NCBI RefSeq assembly: GCF_003047105.1
Contig: NZ_CP028475.1
Span: forward strand, 1,178,001 to 1,242,000
Source of the DNA: Celeribacter baekdonensis
Lineage (GTDB): Bacteria; Pseudomonadota; Alphaproteobacteria; Rhodobacterales; Rhodobacteraceae
Direction of reading: 5' to 3'
Length of the DNA stretch: 64,000 bases
Below, piece after piece: positions 8,681 through 17,042 of this stretch. Under the pieces are notes generated by a model that saw nothing but the letters and a program-made list of their open reading frames with translations, searched no databases and was not told where the DNA came from. Within the stretch, counting starts at the first letter, position 1. The number at the start of each line of letters is the position of its first letter. The translations under genes were made by a program, and so were the position numbers.

Positions 8681-10041
8681 TTACTCCGCCGCTTCAACCG
8701 TGGCTTTGGCATCCTCAGGAATGGCCAGAGACAGGATGATCGCCGACATCCCCGCCAGAGTGATCGGCGCGGCAAAGACTTGTTTGAGAAAATTCGGCAG
8801 GTGTTGCGTCGCATCCGGCACCAAGGTGACGCCAAGTGCCAAGCCAAAGGACACCGCCATGATATAGACCCGGCGCAGGGTCATCTCGACCGAGGACAGG
8901 ATGCGAATGCCCGCCACAGCGATGGTCGAGAACAACACCAAGGTGGCCCCCCCAAAACCGGCTTTGGGATGATCAAAAAGAACGTGCCGATGATGGGGAA
9001 CAGACCCAGCAGGACCAAGAACCCGCCCATATACATCCCGACATGACGCGAGGCGACGCCGGTCATTTGGATCACCCCGTTGTTTTGCGAAAATGTGGTG
9101 TTGGGGAAGGTGTTGAACACCGCAGCCAATGCGGAATTGACGCCATCGCCCAACACGCCGCCTTTGATGCGTTTCATATACAGATCGCCTTCGACCGGCT
9201 GACCGGAAATGACCGAGTTGGCGGTCAAATCGCCCGAGGTCTCAATTGCCGTTACCAGATAGAGAAAGGCGATGGGAATAAACAGGCCGATGTCGAAATC
9301 AATGCCGTATTTGAACGGAATCGGCAGGGCAAAGAGTTTGGCGGAACTCAGCGCGCCGAAATTCACCATGCCAAAGAAACTGGCCACGATGGTGCCCACG
9401 ATGAGGCCAATCATGATGGCCGAAATCCGCAACGTTGGCTTGCCGAGAAAGGTCATCACCAATATCACCGCCACCACCAAGCTGCCCATCAACAGGTAAA
9501 GCGGCTTGCCAAGGTCTTCGCCCGCCCGTGCGCCACCGGCGAAATCGGTAAAGCCCGATTTGATCAGGCTCAACCCGATGACGGTGATGACGATCCCGGT
9601 CACAGTTGGGGTGATGATGCGTTTGAGCTTGTCCAGAAACTGCGACAGGATGATCTCAACCAAGGAGCCAACAAGGCACAGGCCAAAAATCATCGCCAAA
9701 ATGTCATCGGGTGTCCCACCTTTGCTTTTGACCGCAAAGCCTGCGGCCAACACTGCGCCCAGAAAGGCAAAGGACGTGCCCTGAAGTGACAAAAGCCCCG
9801 ACCCCACCGGGCCGATGCGTTTGCATTGGATAAACGTGGCCACGCCAGAGACGAAAAACGCCATCGCAATCAGGTACGGCACCTGTTCGCCCAACCCCAA
9901 AGCACCGCCGATGATCAAAGACGGCGTGGCAATGCCGACGATGGAGGCCAAGACGTGTTGGATCGCGGCCAGAGCGGCCTTGGATGGTGGCGGCACATCG
10001 TCTAACCCATAAACAAGCGGCATAAAGGTGTTTTTACTCAT
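8681..10041 (-). pseudogene. NCS2 xanthine/uracil permease, frameshifted in a G7 run
   Basis: The minus frame from 10041 encodes an NCS2 permease: GLDDVPPPSKAALAAIQHVL, FIQCKRIGPVGSGLLSLQGT, LYLVTAIETSGDLTANSVIS (the conserved Glu/Asp signature of the central helices) and FSQNNGVIQMTGVASRHVG. After PKPVLGG the frame shifts into PPWCC and stops near 8881. In the next frame the protein resumes at once with TLVLFSTIAVAGIRILSSVE and runs to the stop at 8681 with the last two or three membrane segments. The break is at seven G (minus strand; C7 at 8947-8953); eight would restore one protein of about 453 residues. It could be sequencing error, a true mutation, or a phase-variable homopolymer. The intact family imports purine bases by proton symport. 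The gap 10042-10295 holds no further gene. Confidence 0.85.
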
Positions 10042-10295
10042 CGCGGTGATCCCCTTTTCGGTCGTTTTTCAGCTTTTGGTTTTCCCTGCCCCAAATCTGC
10101 GTCCCCACCGCCTGTAACAAAAGCGTTCCCTGCACCTGAGGTGGCCTACTTGGCCCGCGGTCTTTTCCGTGCCGAATAAATTGGCAGTTTTCGCGCGCGC
10201 CACCTCAGAATGTCCATTTCTTTAGCCACACGGGGTCTGTTGACCGGGCCACACCCCAGCGCTAAACGGGTCGAACCTTTGAGCCATGCCCTGTC

Positions 10296-10700
10296 TTGAT
10301 GATCCGCATCCACACCCAAATGATCCGCGCCCTCGCTCACACCCAGACCATGCGGTCGCTGATCACGATGATCGCAGCGCTGGCTTTTGCGGTGCTTTCG
10401 GGGCTGCACGGCGCGCGTCCGGTCAGCCTTGCCCCCGCTCCGGCGGCCGACGCCGCCCTGTTTGCCGAGCTTGGATTTTCCGCCAGCGACATCTGCGGCT
10501 ATGGCGGCACGGGTTCGGGGTCTGAAAGCCGCTGCCCGAATTGCGTCATCTCCACCGCGGCGGTGGTGCCATACGCCCAAAACCTCTTCGCCCCCAGCCG
10601 CAGCAACCACACATCCCCCCGAGTTTTTGCCCAAAAGGCCCGTGCGATCCCGCAGCTTATACGGGTCAAAACGGCGCGCGCGCCGCCCGTCCTCACCTAA
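10296..10700 (+). CDS. DUF2946-like small exported protein
   Basis: Up to 134 residues; internal ATGs at 10320 and 10350 are alternatives, and none has a convincing ribosome-binding site. From 10350 the N-terminus (MRSLITMIAALAFAVLSGLH) is a signal-like helix. A Cys motif follows (DICGYGG...RCPNCVI), as in DUF2946-type proteins that sit beside copper genes. The next gene, ycnI-like, is a copper-binding protein 75 bp away in the same direction, which supports a copper role by context only. An antisense frame covers this gene but shows no family features. Confidence 0.55.
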   Translation: MMIRIHTQMIRALAHTQTMRSLITMIAALAFAVLSGLHGARPVSLAPAPAADAALFAELGFSASDICGYGGTGSGSESRCPNCVISTAAVVPYAQNLFAPSRSNHTSPRVFAQKARAIPQLIRVKTARAPPVLT

Positions 10701-10774
10701 CAGCCGATCAAATACCATCGTCCCGCCCCTCAGGCGGCGCCGATGGGTCTGTTATGTGAATTTAGGATACAACA

Positions 10775-11332
10775 ATGACCCAATTTTCTTTGCTGAAACC
10801 GGCTTTGGCCGGATGTCTGATCTCTGTCGCCCCTCTGGTCGCCCCCCTGGCTGCCATGGCCCATGCGAGCCTCGAAACCCAAACCGCTGCCTTGGGCACG
10901 ACCTACAAGGGCGTGATGCGCATCACCCATGGCTGCGACGGGCAAAGCACCCAACGTGTGCGCATTGACATCCCCGAAGGCGTTGTGAACGTCAAACCGA
11001 TGCCCAAACCCGGCTGGACCGTCACCACAGAGCGCGGGGCCTATGCCCATAGCTATGTCATTCATGGCAGTCCGGTCACCGAAGGCGTGCAGGCGATTGA
11101 ATGGTCTGGCGGCACGTTGCCCGACGATTTCTATGACGAATTCATCTTTCGTGGCACGTTGGATGACAGCCTTGGGGAGGGGGTGATCTATTTCCCCACC
11201 ACGCAATATTGCGCCGACGGCGAAAATGCCTGGGTCGACATCCCCGTCTCTGCCGACGCACCACACCCCGCGTCCCCCGCCCCGGCGCTGGAGCTGATGC
11301 CCCCCGCCCATGCGGATCATGCGGGCCACTGA
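10775..11332 (+). CDS. YcnI-family copper-binding protein (DUF1775)
   Basis: 185 residues. A signal peptide (about 1-29, ending AAMAHA) leaves a mature N-terminal His (HASLETQ), the Cu(II) ligand position of YcnI domains. The body has the cupredoxin-like DUF1775 pattern: YKGVMRITHGCDGQSTQRVR, IPEGVVNVKPMPKPGW, DEFIFRGTL and YFPTTQYCADGENAW. The C-terminus is His-rich (PPAHADHAGH) and, unlike Bacillus YcnI, shows no membrane anchor. It probably binds copper in the periplasm. A weak hairpin near 11368-11395 follows the gene. Confidence 0.85.
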   Translation: MTQFSLLKPALAGCLISVAPLVAPLAAMAHASLETQTAALGTTYKGVMRITHGCDGQSTQRVRIDIPEGVVNVKPMPKPGWTVTTERGAYAHSYVIHGSPVTEGVQAIEWSGGTLPDDFYDEFIFRGTLDDSLGEGVIYFPTTQYCADGENAWVDIPVSADAPHPASPAPALELMPPAHADHAGH

Positions 11333-11554
11333 TGCGTCAGGCCTGATAAGGCCGCACTGACCACAAAAGACGGCGCGTTCCGGTTCACTGGGACGCGCAT
11401 TTCTCTCTTTACCCCGGTCCCCATCGTCGCTGTCACAAAACTCACAAACCCTCTTGTCATACACACAGAAGGATGACATTGGGCGCGTGTAACGCGGCAC
11501 ACGGACATTGAACGTGGCCGCGACGGGACTTCCCCCAGTAAATGAAAGACGACA

Positions 11555-12952
11555 ATGATGGATAAAGCTCCTTTCGCTTTGGGCTGGGAAGAATGGGCCG
11601 CATTCCCGGATCTTGGCCTGCCCGCGCTCAAAGCCAAGGTCGACACAGGTGCGCGCACCTCGGCGTTGCATGCCTTTGACATCGAACCCTTTGGCAAAGC
11701 AGATGCACCAAAAGTGCGCTTTAACATCCACCCCATCCCGGCGCGTGAGGATATCGTGATCTCCTGCTCTGCTGATGTGGTGGATCGCCGTGAAGTCACC
11801 TCGTCCAATGGCGAAACCGAACTGCGCTATGTGATTGCCTCTGAAATCCAGATGGGCGATCGGCGTTGGCCGATTGAAATCACCCTGACCAACCGCACCA
11901 ATATGGCCTACCGAATGCTGTTGGGCCGCCAAGCCATCTCCGAAGACATGATCGTTCAACCGACTGAAAGCTTTTGCCAGCCCGTCCTGGACGACAGCGC
12001 CTATTTCACCACCGCGATCCGCGACACTTTGCCGTCGCGCGCGCTGCGCATTGCGGTCCTGTCGCGCGAACCCGACAATTACTCAACCCAACGCTTGGTC
12101 GATGAGGGCGAAAAGCGCGGCCATGTGGTTGAAGTCATCGACACGGCGCGCTGTTACATGGTGATCAATGCCATGGCCCCGGAGATTTATTACGATGGCG
12201 AGCGCCTGCCGCGCTACGACGCGGTGATCCCGCGCATTGGCGCGTCGATCACCTCTTATGGCACCGCCGTTATCCGGCAATTTGAAACCATCGGCACGTT
12301 TTGCGTCAATGGGTCCGAAGGCATTGCCAAATCGCGTGACAAACTTCAGGCCCATCAAGTCCTGTCGCGTCACCGCATCGGCATGCCGACCACCGCCTTC
12401 GCCTCCTCGCCAAAAGACACCGACAACCTGATTGCCTTGGCCGGACAAGCGCCGCTGATCGTCAAACTGTTGGAAAGCACCCAAGGCCGCGGCGTGGTCT
12501 TGGCCGAAACCAAAAAAGCCGCACAATCGGTGATTTCGGCCTTTCGCGGCCTCAAAGCCAATTTTTTGGTCCAGCATTTCGTCAAAGAGGCGGCGGGCGA
12601 AGACATCCGCTGTGTCGTCATCGACGGTAAAGTCGTGGCCTCGATCAAACGCTCGTCCTCGGGCGGCGATTTCCGTTCCAACTTGCATCTGGGCGGCACC
12701 GCCTCGACCGTGCGCATCACCAAAGCCGAACGCGACGTCGCCTTGAAATCCGCCAAGGCCTTTGGCCTGCGCATGGCGGGCGTCGATCTGTTGCGTGCCG
12801 AAGATGGGCCAAAAGTGCTGGAGGTCAATTCCTCACCGGGGTTTGAAGGCGCGGAGACCACCACCGGCAAAAACTTGGCCGGGGTGCTCTATGACATGAT
12901 CGAAAAGCGCGTCCGGCCCACGCCCGCCCGCAAAAGCCGCAGCAAAGCCTGA
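11555..12952 (+). CDS. rimK: RimB-RimK fusion: retropepsin-like domain plus ATP-grasp glutamate ligase
   Basis: 465 residues from ATGATG. Residues about 8-150 are the 'ATP-dependent zinc protease' / RimB domain, which has an aspartyl-protease-like motif (KAKVDTGARTSALHA, Asp about 30) and TNRTNMAYRMLLGRQAI. Residues about 165-455 are RimK: IAVLSREPDNYSTQRLVDEG, DAVIPRIGASITSYGTAVIR, ATP-grasp IVKLLESTQGRGVVLAE, DIRCVVIDGKVVASIKR and EVNSSPGFEGAE. RimK adds glutamates to the C-terminus of ribosomal protein S6, and RimB trims such tails. In many bacteria the two are separate genes; here one polypeptide holds both. A terminator follows at 12973. Confidence 0.9.
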   Translation: MMDKAPFALGWEEWAAFPDLGLPALKAKVDTGARTSALHAFDIEPFGKADAPKVRFNIHPIPAREDIVISCSADVVDRREVTSSNGETELRYVIASEIQMGDRRWPIEITLTNRTNMAYRMLLGRQAISEDMIVQPTESFCQPVLDDSAYFTTAIRDTLPSRALRIAVLSREPDNYSTQRLVDEGEKRGHVVEVIDTARCYMVINAMAPEIYYDGERLPRYDAVIPRIGASITSYGTAVIRQFETIGTFCVNGSEGIAKSRDKLQAHQVLSRHRIGMPTTAFASSPKDTDNLIALAGQAPLIVKLLESTQGRGVVLAETKKAAQSVISAFRGLKANFLVQHFVKEAAGEDIRCVVIDGKVVASIKRSSSGGDFRSNLHLGGTASTVRITKAERDVALKSAKAFGLRMAGVDLLRAEDGPKVLEVNSSPGFEGAETTTGKNLAGVLYDMIEKRVRPTPARKSRSKA

Positions 12953-12972
12953 TCTCGGCCAGAGATCCCTCA

Positions 12973-13012
12973 CACCGCCCCGGTCTCGGCATTCGGGCGG
13001 TGTTTCTTTTTT
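12973..13012 (+). terminator. rho-independent terminator of the rimK fusion gene
   Basis: CACCGCCC (12973-12980) pairs with GGGCGGTG (12995-13002) and is followed by TTTCTTTTTT. It lies 20 bp after the stop codon. Confidence 0.85.
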
Positions 13013-13097
13013 AAATCAGTCGCTTCCTTGATCTATGCCATAGCGCTGTTACACAAACAGGCGAACACTGGCCGCAACTGTCACAGATAGGTGCCCC

Positions 13098-14615
13098 ATG
13101 TCCGCCGCCGCCTCGCATTCATCCCCGTCCTGCCCGCTCGCGCCCAATCCGGCCGATCTTTTGACGCGGTTCCGCGCCTTGCGCGATCACATCGCCACAG
13201 AAACCGACACGATCTGGAGCGATTGGGCCGATCTCGATATGCGCGACGCCTTTCGCCCTTCGGCGCAAAACCTCGCGACCTATCTGGCCTTTCGCCACAC
13301 CGATCTCGCCGCTGTGCAACCGGATTTGGCCGCCTTGGGCCTTTCGACTTTGGGCCGTTGCGAACCACATGTGCGCGCATCTCTTGATGCCGTCGAGGCC
13401 GCGCTCAGTGGCCTGACTGGCGTGCCCGAAGCCTTTCCCGACCCCTCACGCCTGAACCGCGGCCCGGCCCGGCTCGCCGCACGTCGTGACACCGCCTTTG
13501 GCTGTGGCGCCTCCGGTGCGCCGCGCTCACGCATCTTGGTGACCCTGCCGACAGAGGCCGCAACCGACCCCGACCTGACCCGCGACATGATCCGGGCAGG
13601 GGCCGATGCGATGCGGATCAATTGCGCCCATGACGGCCCTGAGGTCTGGGACGCGATGATCACCCACATCCGCGCGGCGGGAGAGGAGATCGGGCGGTAT
13701 GTGCCGATCCTGATGGATTTGGCCGGGCCAAAACTGCGCACCAGCGCGGTCGCCGGTCCCAATAAAGCGCGGGTGTTTGTCGGAGATCGGCTTGATATTC
13801 TGCGCGCGCCCCCGAAAGCCAAGGCCAAACACGCCGCGCTTTCGCTGAGCCACCCCGAGCTGATTGACCGGCTGACCCCCGGCATGGCCGTGTTCATTGA
13901 TGACGGAAAGATTGGCGCGGAAGTCACTGAAATCACACCAAAAGGCGCGAAACTGAAAGTCACCCGCGCCGGGCCCGAGGGGGTCAAACTCAAAGCCGAG
14001 AAAGGGTTTAACCTACCGGCGGTTGAGATCGACATCCCGGCCCTGACCGAAGACGACCGCCGCGCGCTTGATTTCGTCGTCGGGCGTGCCGATTTGATCG
14101 GATACTCCTTTGTCCAAACGCCCGAGGACATCCGGCTTTTGATCGCGGAGGTTGATCAGCGCCTCCCCAAAGGCGGCCATCGCCCCGGTGTGGTGTTGAA
14201 AATCGAGACCAGCCAAGCCATTCGCAACCTGCCCCGGCTGATCGTGCAATCGGGTGCCTTGACCGAAACCGCCGTGATGATCGCGCGCGGCGATTTGGCG
14301 GTGGAAATCGGGTTGGAACGCATGTCGGAGATGCAGGAGGAACTCCTCTGGCTTTGCGAAGCGGCGCATACGCCCGTGGTTTGGGCCACACAGGTGCTTG
14401 AGGGGCTGATGAAAGAAGGCCTCGCCACCCGCGCCGAAACCACTGACGCCGCCATGGCCCAACGCGCCGATTGCGTGATGCTCAACAAGGGGCCCTATGT
14501 CTGTGACACGATCCGGTTTCTCTCGCGGGTTTTGGGCCGGATGGATCGGCATATGTCGAAAAAGTCTGCCCGTCTTGGGCCGCTGCGCTCATGGCGTGGC
14601 AACATTTCGGTGTAA
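13098..14615 (+). CDS. pyruvate kinase-like protein without C domain, with N-terminal extension
   Basis: 505 residues; AGGTG precedes the ATG. The first ~130 residues are an extension with no recognised motif (LARDH-like helices). From about 140 the pyruvate kinase A/B domains are clear: ILVTLPTEAATDPDLTRDMI, ADAMRINCAHDGPEVW (usual motif MRxNxSHG), PILMDLAGPKLRT, B domain with VFIDDGKIGAEV, VLKIETSQAIRNL (Lys and Mg-binding Glu), VMIARGDLAVEIG and VVWATQVLEGLMKEG. It ends soon after DCVMLNKGPYVCDTIRF, so the regulatory C domain is absent. It may convert PEP and ADP to pyruvate and ATP without the usual allostery, or have a changed role. Confidence 0.8.
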   Translation: MSAAASHSSPSCPLAPNPADLLTRFRALRDHIATETDTIWSDWADLDMRDAFRPSAQNLATYLAFRHTDLAAVQPDLAALGLSTLGRCEPHVRASLDAVEAALSGLTGVPEAFPDPSRLNRGPARLAARRDTAFGCGASGAPRSRILVTLPTEAATDPDLTRDMIRAGADAMRINCAHDGPEVWDAMITHIRAAGEEIGRYVPILMDLAGPKLRTSAVAGPNKARVFVGDRLDILRAPPKAKAKHAALSLSHPELIDRLTPGMAVFIDDGKIGAEVTEITPKGAKLKVTRAGPEGVKLKAEKGFNLPAVEIDIPALTEDDRRALDFVVGRADLIGYSFVQTPEDIRLLIAEVDQRLPKGGHRPGVVLKIETSQAIRNLPRLIVQSGALTETAVMIARGDLAVEIGLERMSEMQEELLWLCEAAHTPVVWATQVLEGLMKEGLATRAETTDAAMAQRADCVMLNKGPYVCDTIRFLSRVLGRMDRHMSKKSARLGPLRSWRGNISV

Positions 14616-14680
14616 GACCCCCTCTGGACGCCCGCCCGCCTATTCCCTATATGTTCACTCGGATATAGGAGAACGCGCAG

Positions 14681-15043
14681 ATGAGCGAAGAGGCAAATCC
14701 CGTAGAGGGCACACCGCTGATCAAACCGTCGAGCACGGATCACCCGCTGCATGATGCTGTGGTTGAGGCCTGTCGCACGGTCTATGACCCGGAAATTCCG
14801 GTCAATATTTATGACCTTGGCCTCGTCTATACGATTGAGATCAATGACGAAAATGAAGTCCTCATCTTGATGACCCTGACCGCGCCGGGCTGTCCGGTTG
14901 CGGGCGAAATGCCGGGCTGGTTGGCCGATGCGATTGAACCGTTGGCCGGGGTGAAACATGTGGATATTGAACTGATCTGGAGCCCGCCTTGGGGCATGGA
15001 AATGATGTCTGACGAGGCGCGCCTTGAACTTGGCTTCATGTAA
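14681..15043 (+). CDS. sufT: SufT-like Fe-S maturation protein (MIP18/DUF59 family)
   Basis: 120 residues; AGGAG precedes the ATG. Residues about 25-115 are a MIP18 domain: VYDPEIPVNIYDLGLVYTIE, LILMTLTAPGCPVAGEMP (conserved Cys), and VDIELIWSPPWGMEMMSDEA. The family helps Fe-S cluster maturation in the cytoplasm. An A-type carrier gene lies 2.7 kb downstream (17776), but the main suf cluster is not in this window. PaaD is a related alternative; the short N-terminus and isolated context favour SufT. Confidence 0.9.
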   Translation: MSEEANPVEGTPLIKPSSTDHPLHDAVVEACRTVYDPEIPVNIYDLGLVYTIEINDENEVLILMTLTAPGCPVAGEMPGWLADAIEPLAGVKHVDIELIWSPPWGMEMMSDEARLELGFM

Positions 15044-15073
15044 ACGCCCGGATTTGACCCCGGTTTGAGACGC

Positions 15074-15107
15074 AAAATGGCCTGCGCTGCGGCGGCGGGC
15101 CATTTTT
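15074..15107 (+). terminator. terminator after sufT
   Basis: AAAATGGCC (15074-15082) pairs with GGCCATTTT (15098-15106) around a GC-rich loop and is followed by T residues. It lies between the converging sufT and the 65-aa gene and can serve both. Confidence 0.7.
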
Positions 15108-15303
15108 ATGGCTGATCCTGTGGGGGCCGTCTTTTGGCCCAAGGCCAAACAAGCCCCCACCGCGCGCATCTCTCTCGACGTGCCAGCCGATCCTGTGCCC
15201 GAAGCCGCCGAAGCTCCGCCTCGCGCAGCGCTTTCTCGGTCTGATAGCCCGTTGGGGCCTGCGTGCCGACACGCGGCAGATGGATCGGAAAGAACGGCCA
15301 CAT
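15106..15303 (-). CDS. small hypothetical protein, 65 aa
   Basis: The start at 15303 is supported by GGAGGTG four bases upstream; the frame stays open further upstream but without a better start. The protein (MWPFFPIHLPRVGTQAPTGY) has an aromatic N-terminus and then a strongly charged Arg/Glu helix (EKALREAELRRLRAQDRLAR). I do not recognise a family. It is divergent from the LysR gene, whose start is about 100 bp away, so the two share a promoter region. Confidence 0.45.
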   Translation of the reverse strand: MWPFFPIHLPRVGTQAPTGYQTEKALREAELRRLRAQDRLARRERCARWGLVWPWAKRRPPQDQP

Positions 15304-15400
15304 CGGCACCTCCACAGTTGCAATTTTGAAAGATTGAGACAACTGTATCGGCAGAGACATCGCCCAAATACCCAACATATTGGCAATTCAGGTTTCAAAA

Positions 15401-16255
15401 ATGAAAGATCCCCTTGGGCACGGCATGCCAAAACTGGATGATTATTACCTGTTTCTCGCCGTGGCGGATGCGGGCGGATTATCGGGGGCCGAAAAGGTCA
15501 CAGGCACCTCACAGCCCACGCTGTCCCGCCGCATGGCGGACCTGGAACGCACCCTGGGCAAGCGCCTGTTCGAGCGCGGCCCCCGCGGCTACACATTGAC
15601 GTCAGAGGGCCGCGCGTTGTTGCAAGAGGCCGAAGCGCTGCGCGAAGCGGCAACCAAACTGTGCCGCTTTCAACTCAGAGGCACCTCCCCCGAAGTCCGC
15701 ATCACCGCAGGCGGCTGGACCACGCGCTATGTCGCCCGCCACCTGTCCCAAATATGGACGCCTGAGAGTGTATGGCGCCCGGCCCTTATGGCCTCAAATT
15801 CCAACGTCGATATTGCCCGACGCGAAGCCGACATCGGCATCCGCAACCGCCGCCCAGAGCAAAGCTGGCTCGCCGGGCGCAAACTTTCACCGATCACCTA
15901 TGCCGAATATGCGGCCGGGCCAGAGGTGGCGGGCTATGTCACGCTGCACCACGATATGCCAACCACACCGTCGGAACGCTGGCTGCGCAGCACGCACCCC
16001 AACGCGATCATCGCCAGCGCCTCGGATGCCCGCTCCGCCGCAGACATGGCGATTGCAGGCATCGGCCGCGTGATCCTGCCAACCTTTGCCGGACGCGATG
16101 TCGCGGGTCTCATTCAGGTCTCGGCGGACATCAGCGCGCTAACCCATGACGAATGGCTGGTCTGCCACCACGACGCCCGCCATGACCCCCCTGTGCGCGC
16201 CGCGTTGGAGGGGTTGGCGGCGCTTTTGACGGCCCCGGAACGGCTTGCCACGTAG
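15401..16255 (+). CDS. LysR-family transcriptional regulator
   Basis: About 284 residues from the ATG at 15401; an upstream TTG (15380) and a downstream ATG (15425) are alternatives, and none has a strong ribosome-binding site. Residues about 10-65 form the winged helix-turn-helix (LDDYYLFLAVADAGGLSGAE, SQPTLSRRMADLERTLGKRL, FERGPRGYTLTSEGRAL). The effector domain is rather short and ends at a typical LysR C-terminus. The ligand is unknown. The 30-bp operator array begins two bases after its stop codon. Confidence 0.88.
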   Translation: MKDPLGHGMPKLDDYYLFLAVADAGGLSGAEKVTGTSQPTLSRRMADLERTLGKRLFERGPRGYTLTSEGRALLQEAEALREAATKLCRFQLRGTSPEVRITAGGWTTRYVARHLSQIWTPESVWRPALMASNSNVDIARREADIGIRNRRPEQSWLAGRKLSPITYAEYAAGPEVAGYVTLHHDMPTTPSERWLRSTHPNAIIASASDARSAADMAIAGIGRVILPTFAGRDVAGLIQVSADISALTHDEWLVCHHDARHDPPVRAALEGLAALLTAPERLAT

Positions 16256-16256
16256 C

Positions 16257-16364
16257 GCAACCTGTTTTGGGTGCATAATCCAAAACGCAACCCAAAAAGG
16301 ATGCAAACATCAGAACGCACCCTAAAATGGTTGCATATCATAAAACGCACCCTATATTGGGTGC
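16257..16364 (+). repeat. array of four palindromic operators at exact 30-bp spacing
   Basis: Four 18-bp elements start at 16257, 16287, 16317 and 16347: GCAACCTGTTTTGGGTGC, GCAACCCAAAAAGGATGC, GCACCCTAAAATGGTTGC and GCACCCTATATTGGGTGC. Each is an inverted repeat (GCAMCC...GGKTGC) around an AT-rich centre; the last is the most symmetric. The AA before and AT after each element are also kept, so the whole 30-bp unit repeats. Thirty base pairs is close to three helical turns, placing all sites on one face of DNA. The array ends three bases before the satD-like ATG. Confidence 0.85.
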
Positions 16365-16367
16365 ATC

Positions 16368-17042
16368 ATGCCTCAAAACACCCGCAAAATCGCCGTTTTA
16401 ACCGGCGACCTCGTCAATTCCACGGGCCTTGGCCCCGCCAAAATCGAACGCGCCTTCGCAGCCCTCGAAGACAGCGCTGCGACGCAAGCCGAATGGATGG
16501 GCGAAAGCCTGCACTTCACCCGCCACCGCGGCGATGGATGGCAGGTCGCACTGGCCGAGCCGAAATACGCATTGCGGTCTGCTTTGGCGTTCCGGGCGGC
16601 ATTGCGGGCTGAAGGGGAGGAATTTGATAGTTATATTGGGATTGCAGAGGGTGAGGTTGAGGGTGAGATTGGACCGGATTTGAATGAGGAAACGGCAAAA
16701 GCATTTTCTGTATCTGGAGAAAAACTAGAGCATGTAAAATCAGGGGAAGCCTTGGCAGATATAAAACTGTCTTCAACCGGAATACGAATGCTTTACGACC
16801 GAGCCACCCCACAGGATGCTCTCGCAATTGCTCTCGACGGATACGCTTCGGAATGGACGCAAGTACAGGCCGCAACCATTCAAGAAATTCTGTCTCCTGA
16901 TTACGATCTAAACTTTTCAAAGACGGCGATAAAACTTGGAAAGTCACGCCAAACAGTTACGAAAACAATTCGTGCATCCCAATACGTGAGAATATCTCTC
17001 GCATTAGCGAGCATGGAAACTTGGATTGACAACAATGCCTGA
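16368..17042 (+). CDS. SatD-like protein: nucleotidyl-cyclase-fold domain plus helix-turn-helix
   Basis: 224 residues. The N-terminal 140 residues resemble a class III cyclase core: IAVLTGDLVNSTGL (Asp14, like the first metal Asp of cyclases), HFTRHRGDGWQVAL (Asp56, second metal Asp), YALRSALAFRAAL, YIGIAEGEVEGEIG and FSVSGEKLEHVKSGE. The Asn/Arg pair that stabilises the transition state in active cyclases is not visible, so binding without catalysis is possible. The C-terminus (about 182-210, FSKTAIKLGKSRQTVTKTIR) is a helix-turn-helix. The start overlaps the operator array and has no proper ribosome-binding site. Its second half is clearly AT-richer than neighbours. It overlaps the DUF3307 gene by 8 bp. 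Probable role: nucleotide-responsive autoregulator; this is inference. Confidence 0.75.
   Translation: MPQNTRKIAVLTGDLVNSTGLGPAKIERAFAALEDSAATQAEWMGESLHFTRHRGDGWQVALAEPKYALRSALAFRAALRAEGEEFDSYIGIAEGEVEGEIGPDLNEETAKAFSVSGEKLEHVKSGEALADIKLSSTGIRMLYDRATPQDALAIALDGYASEWTQVQAATIQEILSPDYDLNFSKTAIKLGKSRQTVTKTIRASQYVRISLALASMETWIDNNA

Noticed and set aside
7428..8867. 479-codon plus-strand frame opposite tgt
   Set aside because: Shadow of tgt caused by codon bias; it also runs past the end of tgt without any recognisable feature.
10146..10718. 190-codon minus-strand frame opposite the DUF2946-like gene
   Set aside because: Arg/Gly-rich with no motifs; the plus-strand frame has a signal-like start, a Cys motif and copper context.
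16257..16364. CRISPR-like repeats
   Set aside because: Repeats are degenerate palindromes every 30 bp with no independent spacers and lie in a promoter position.
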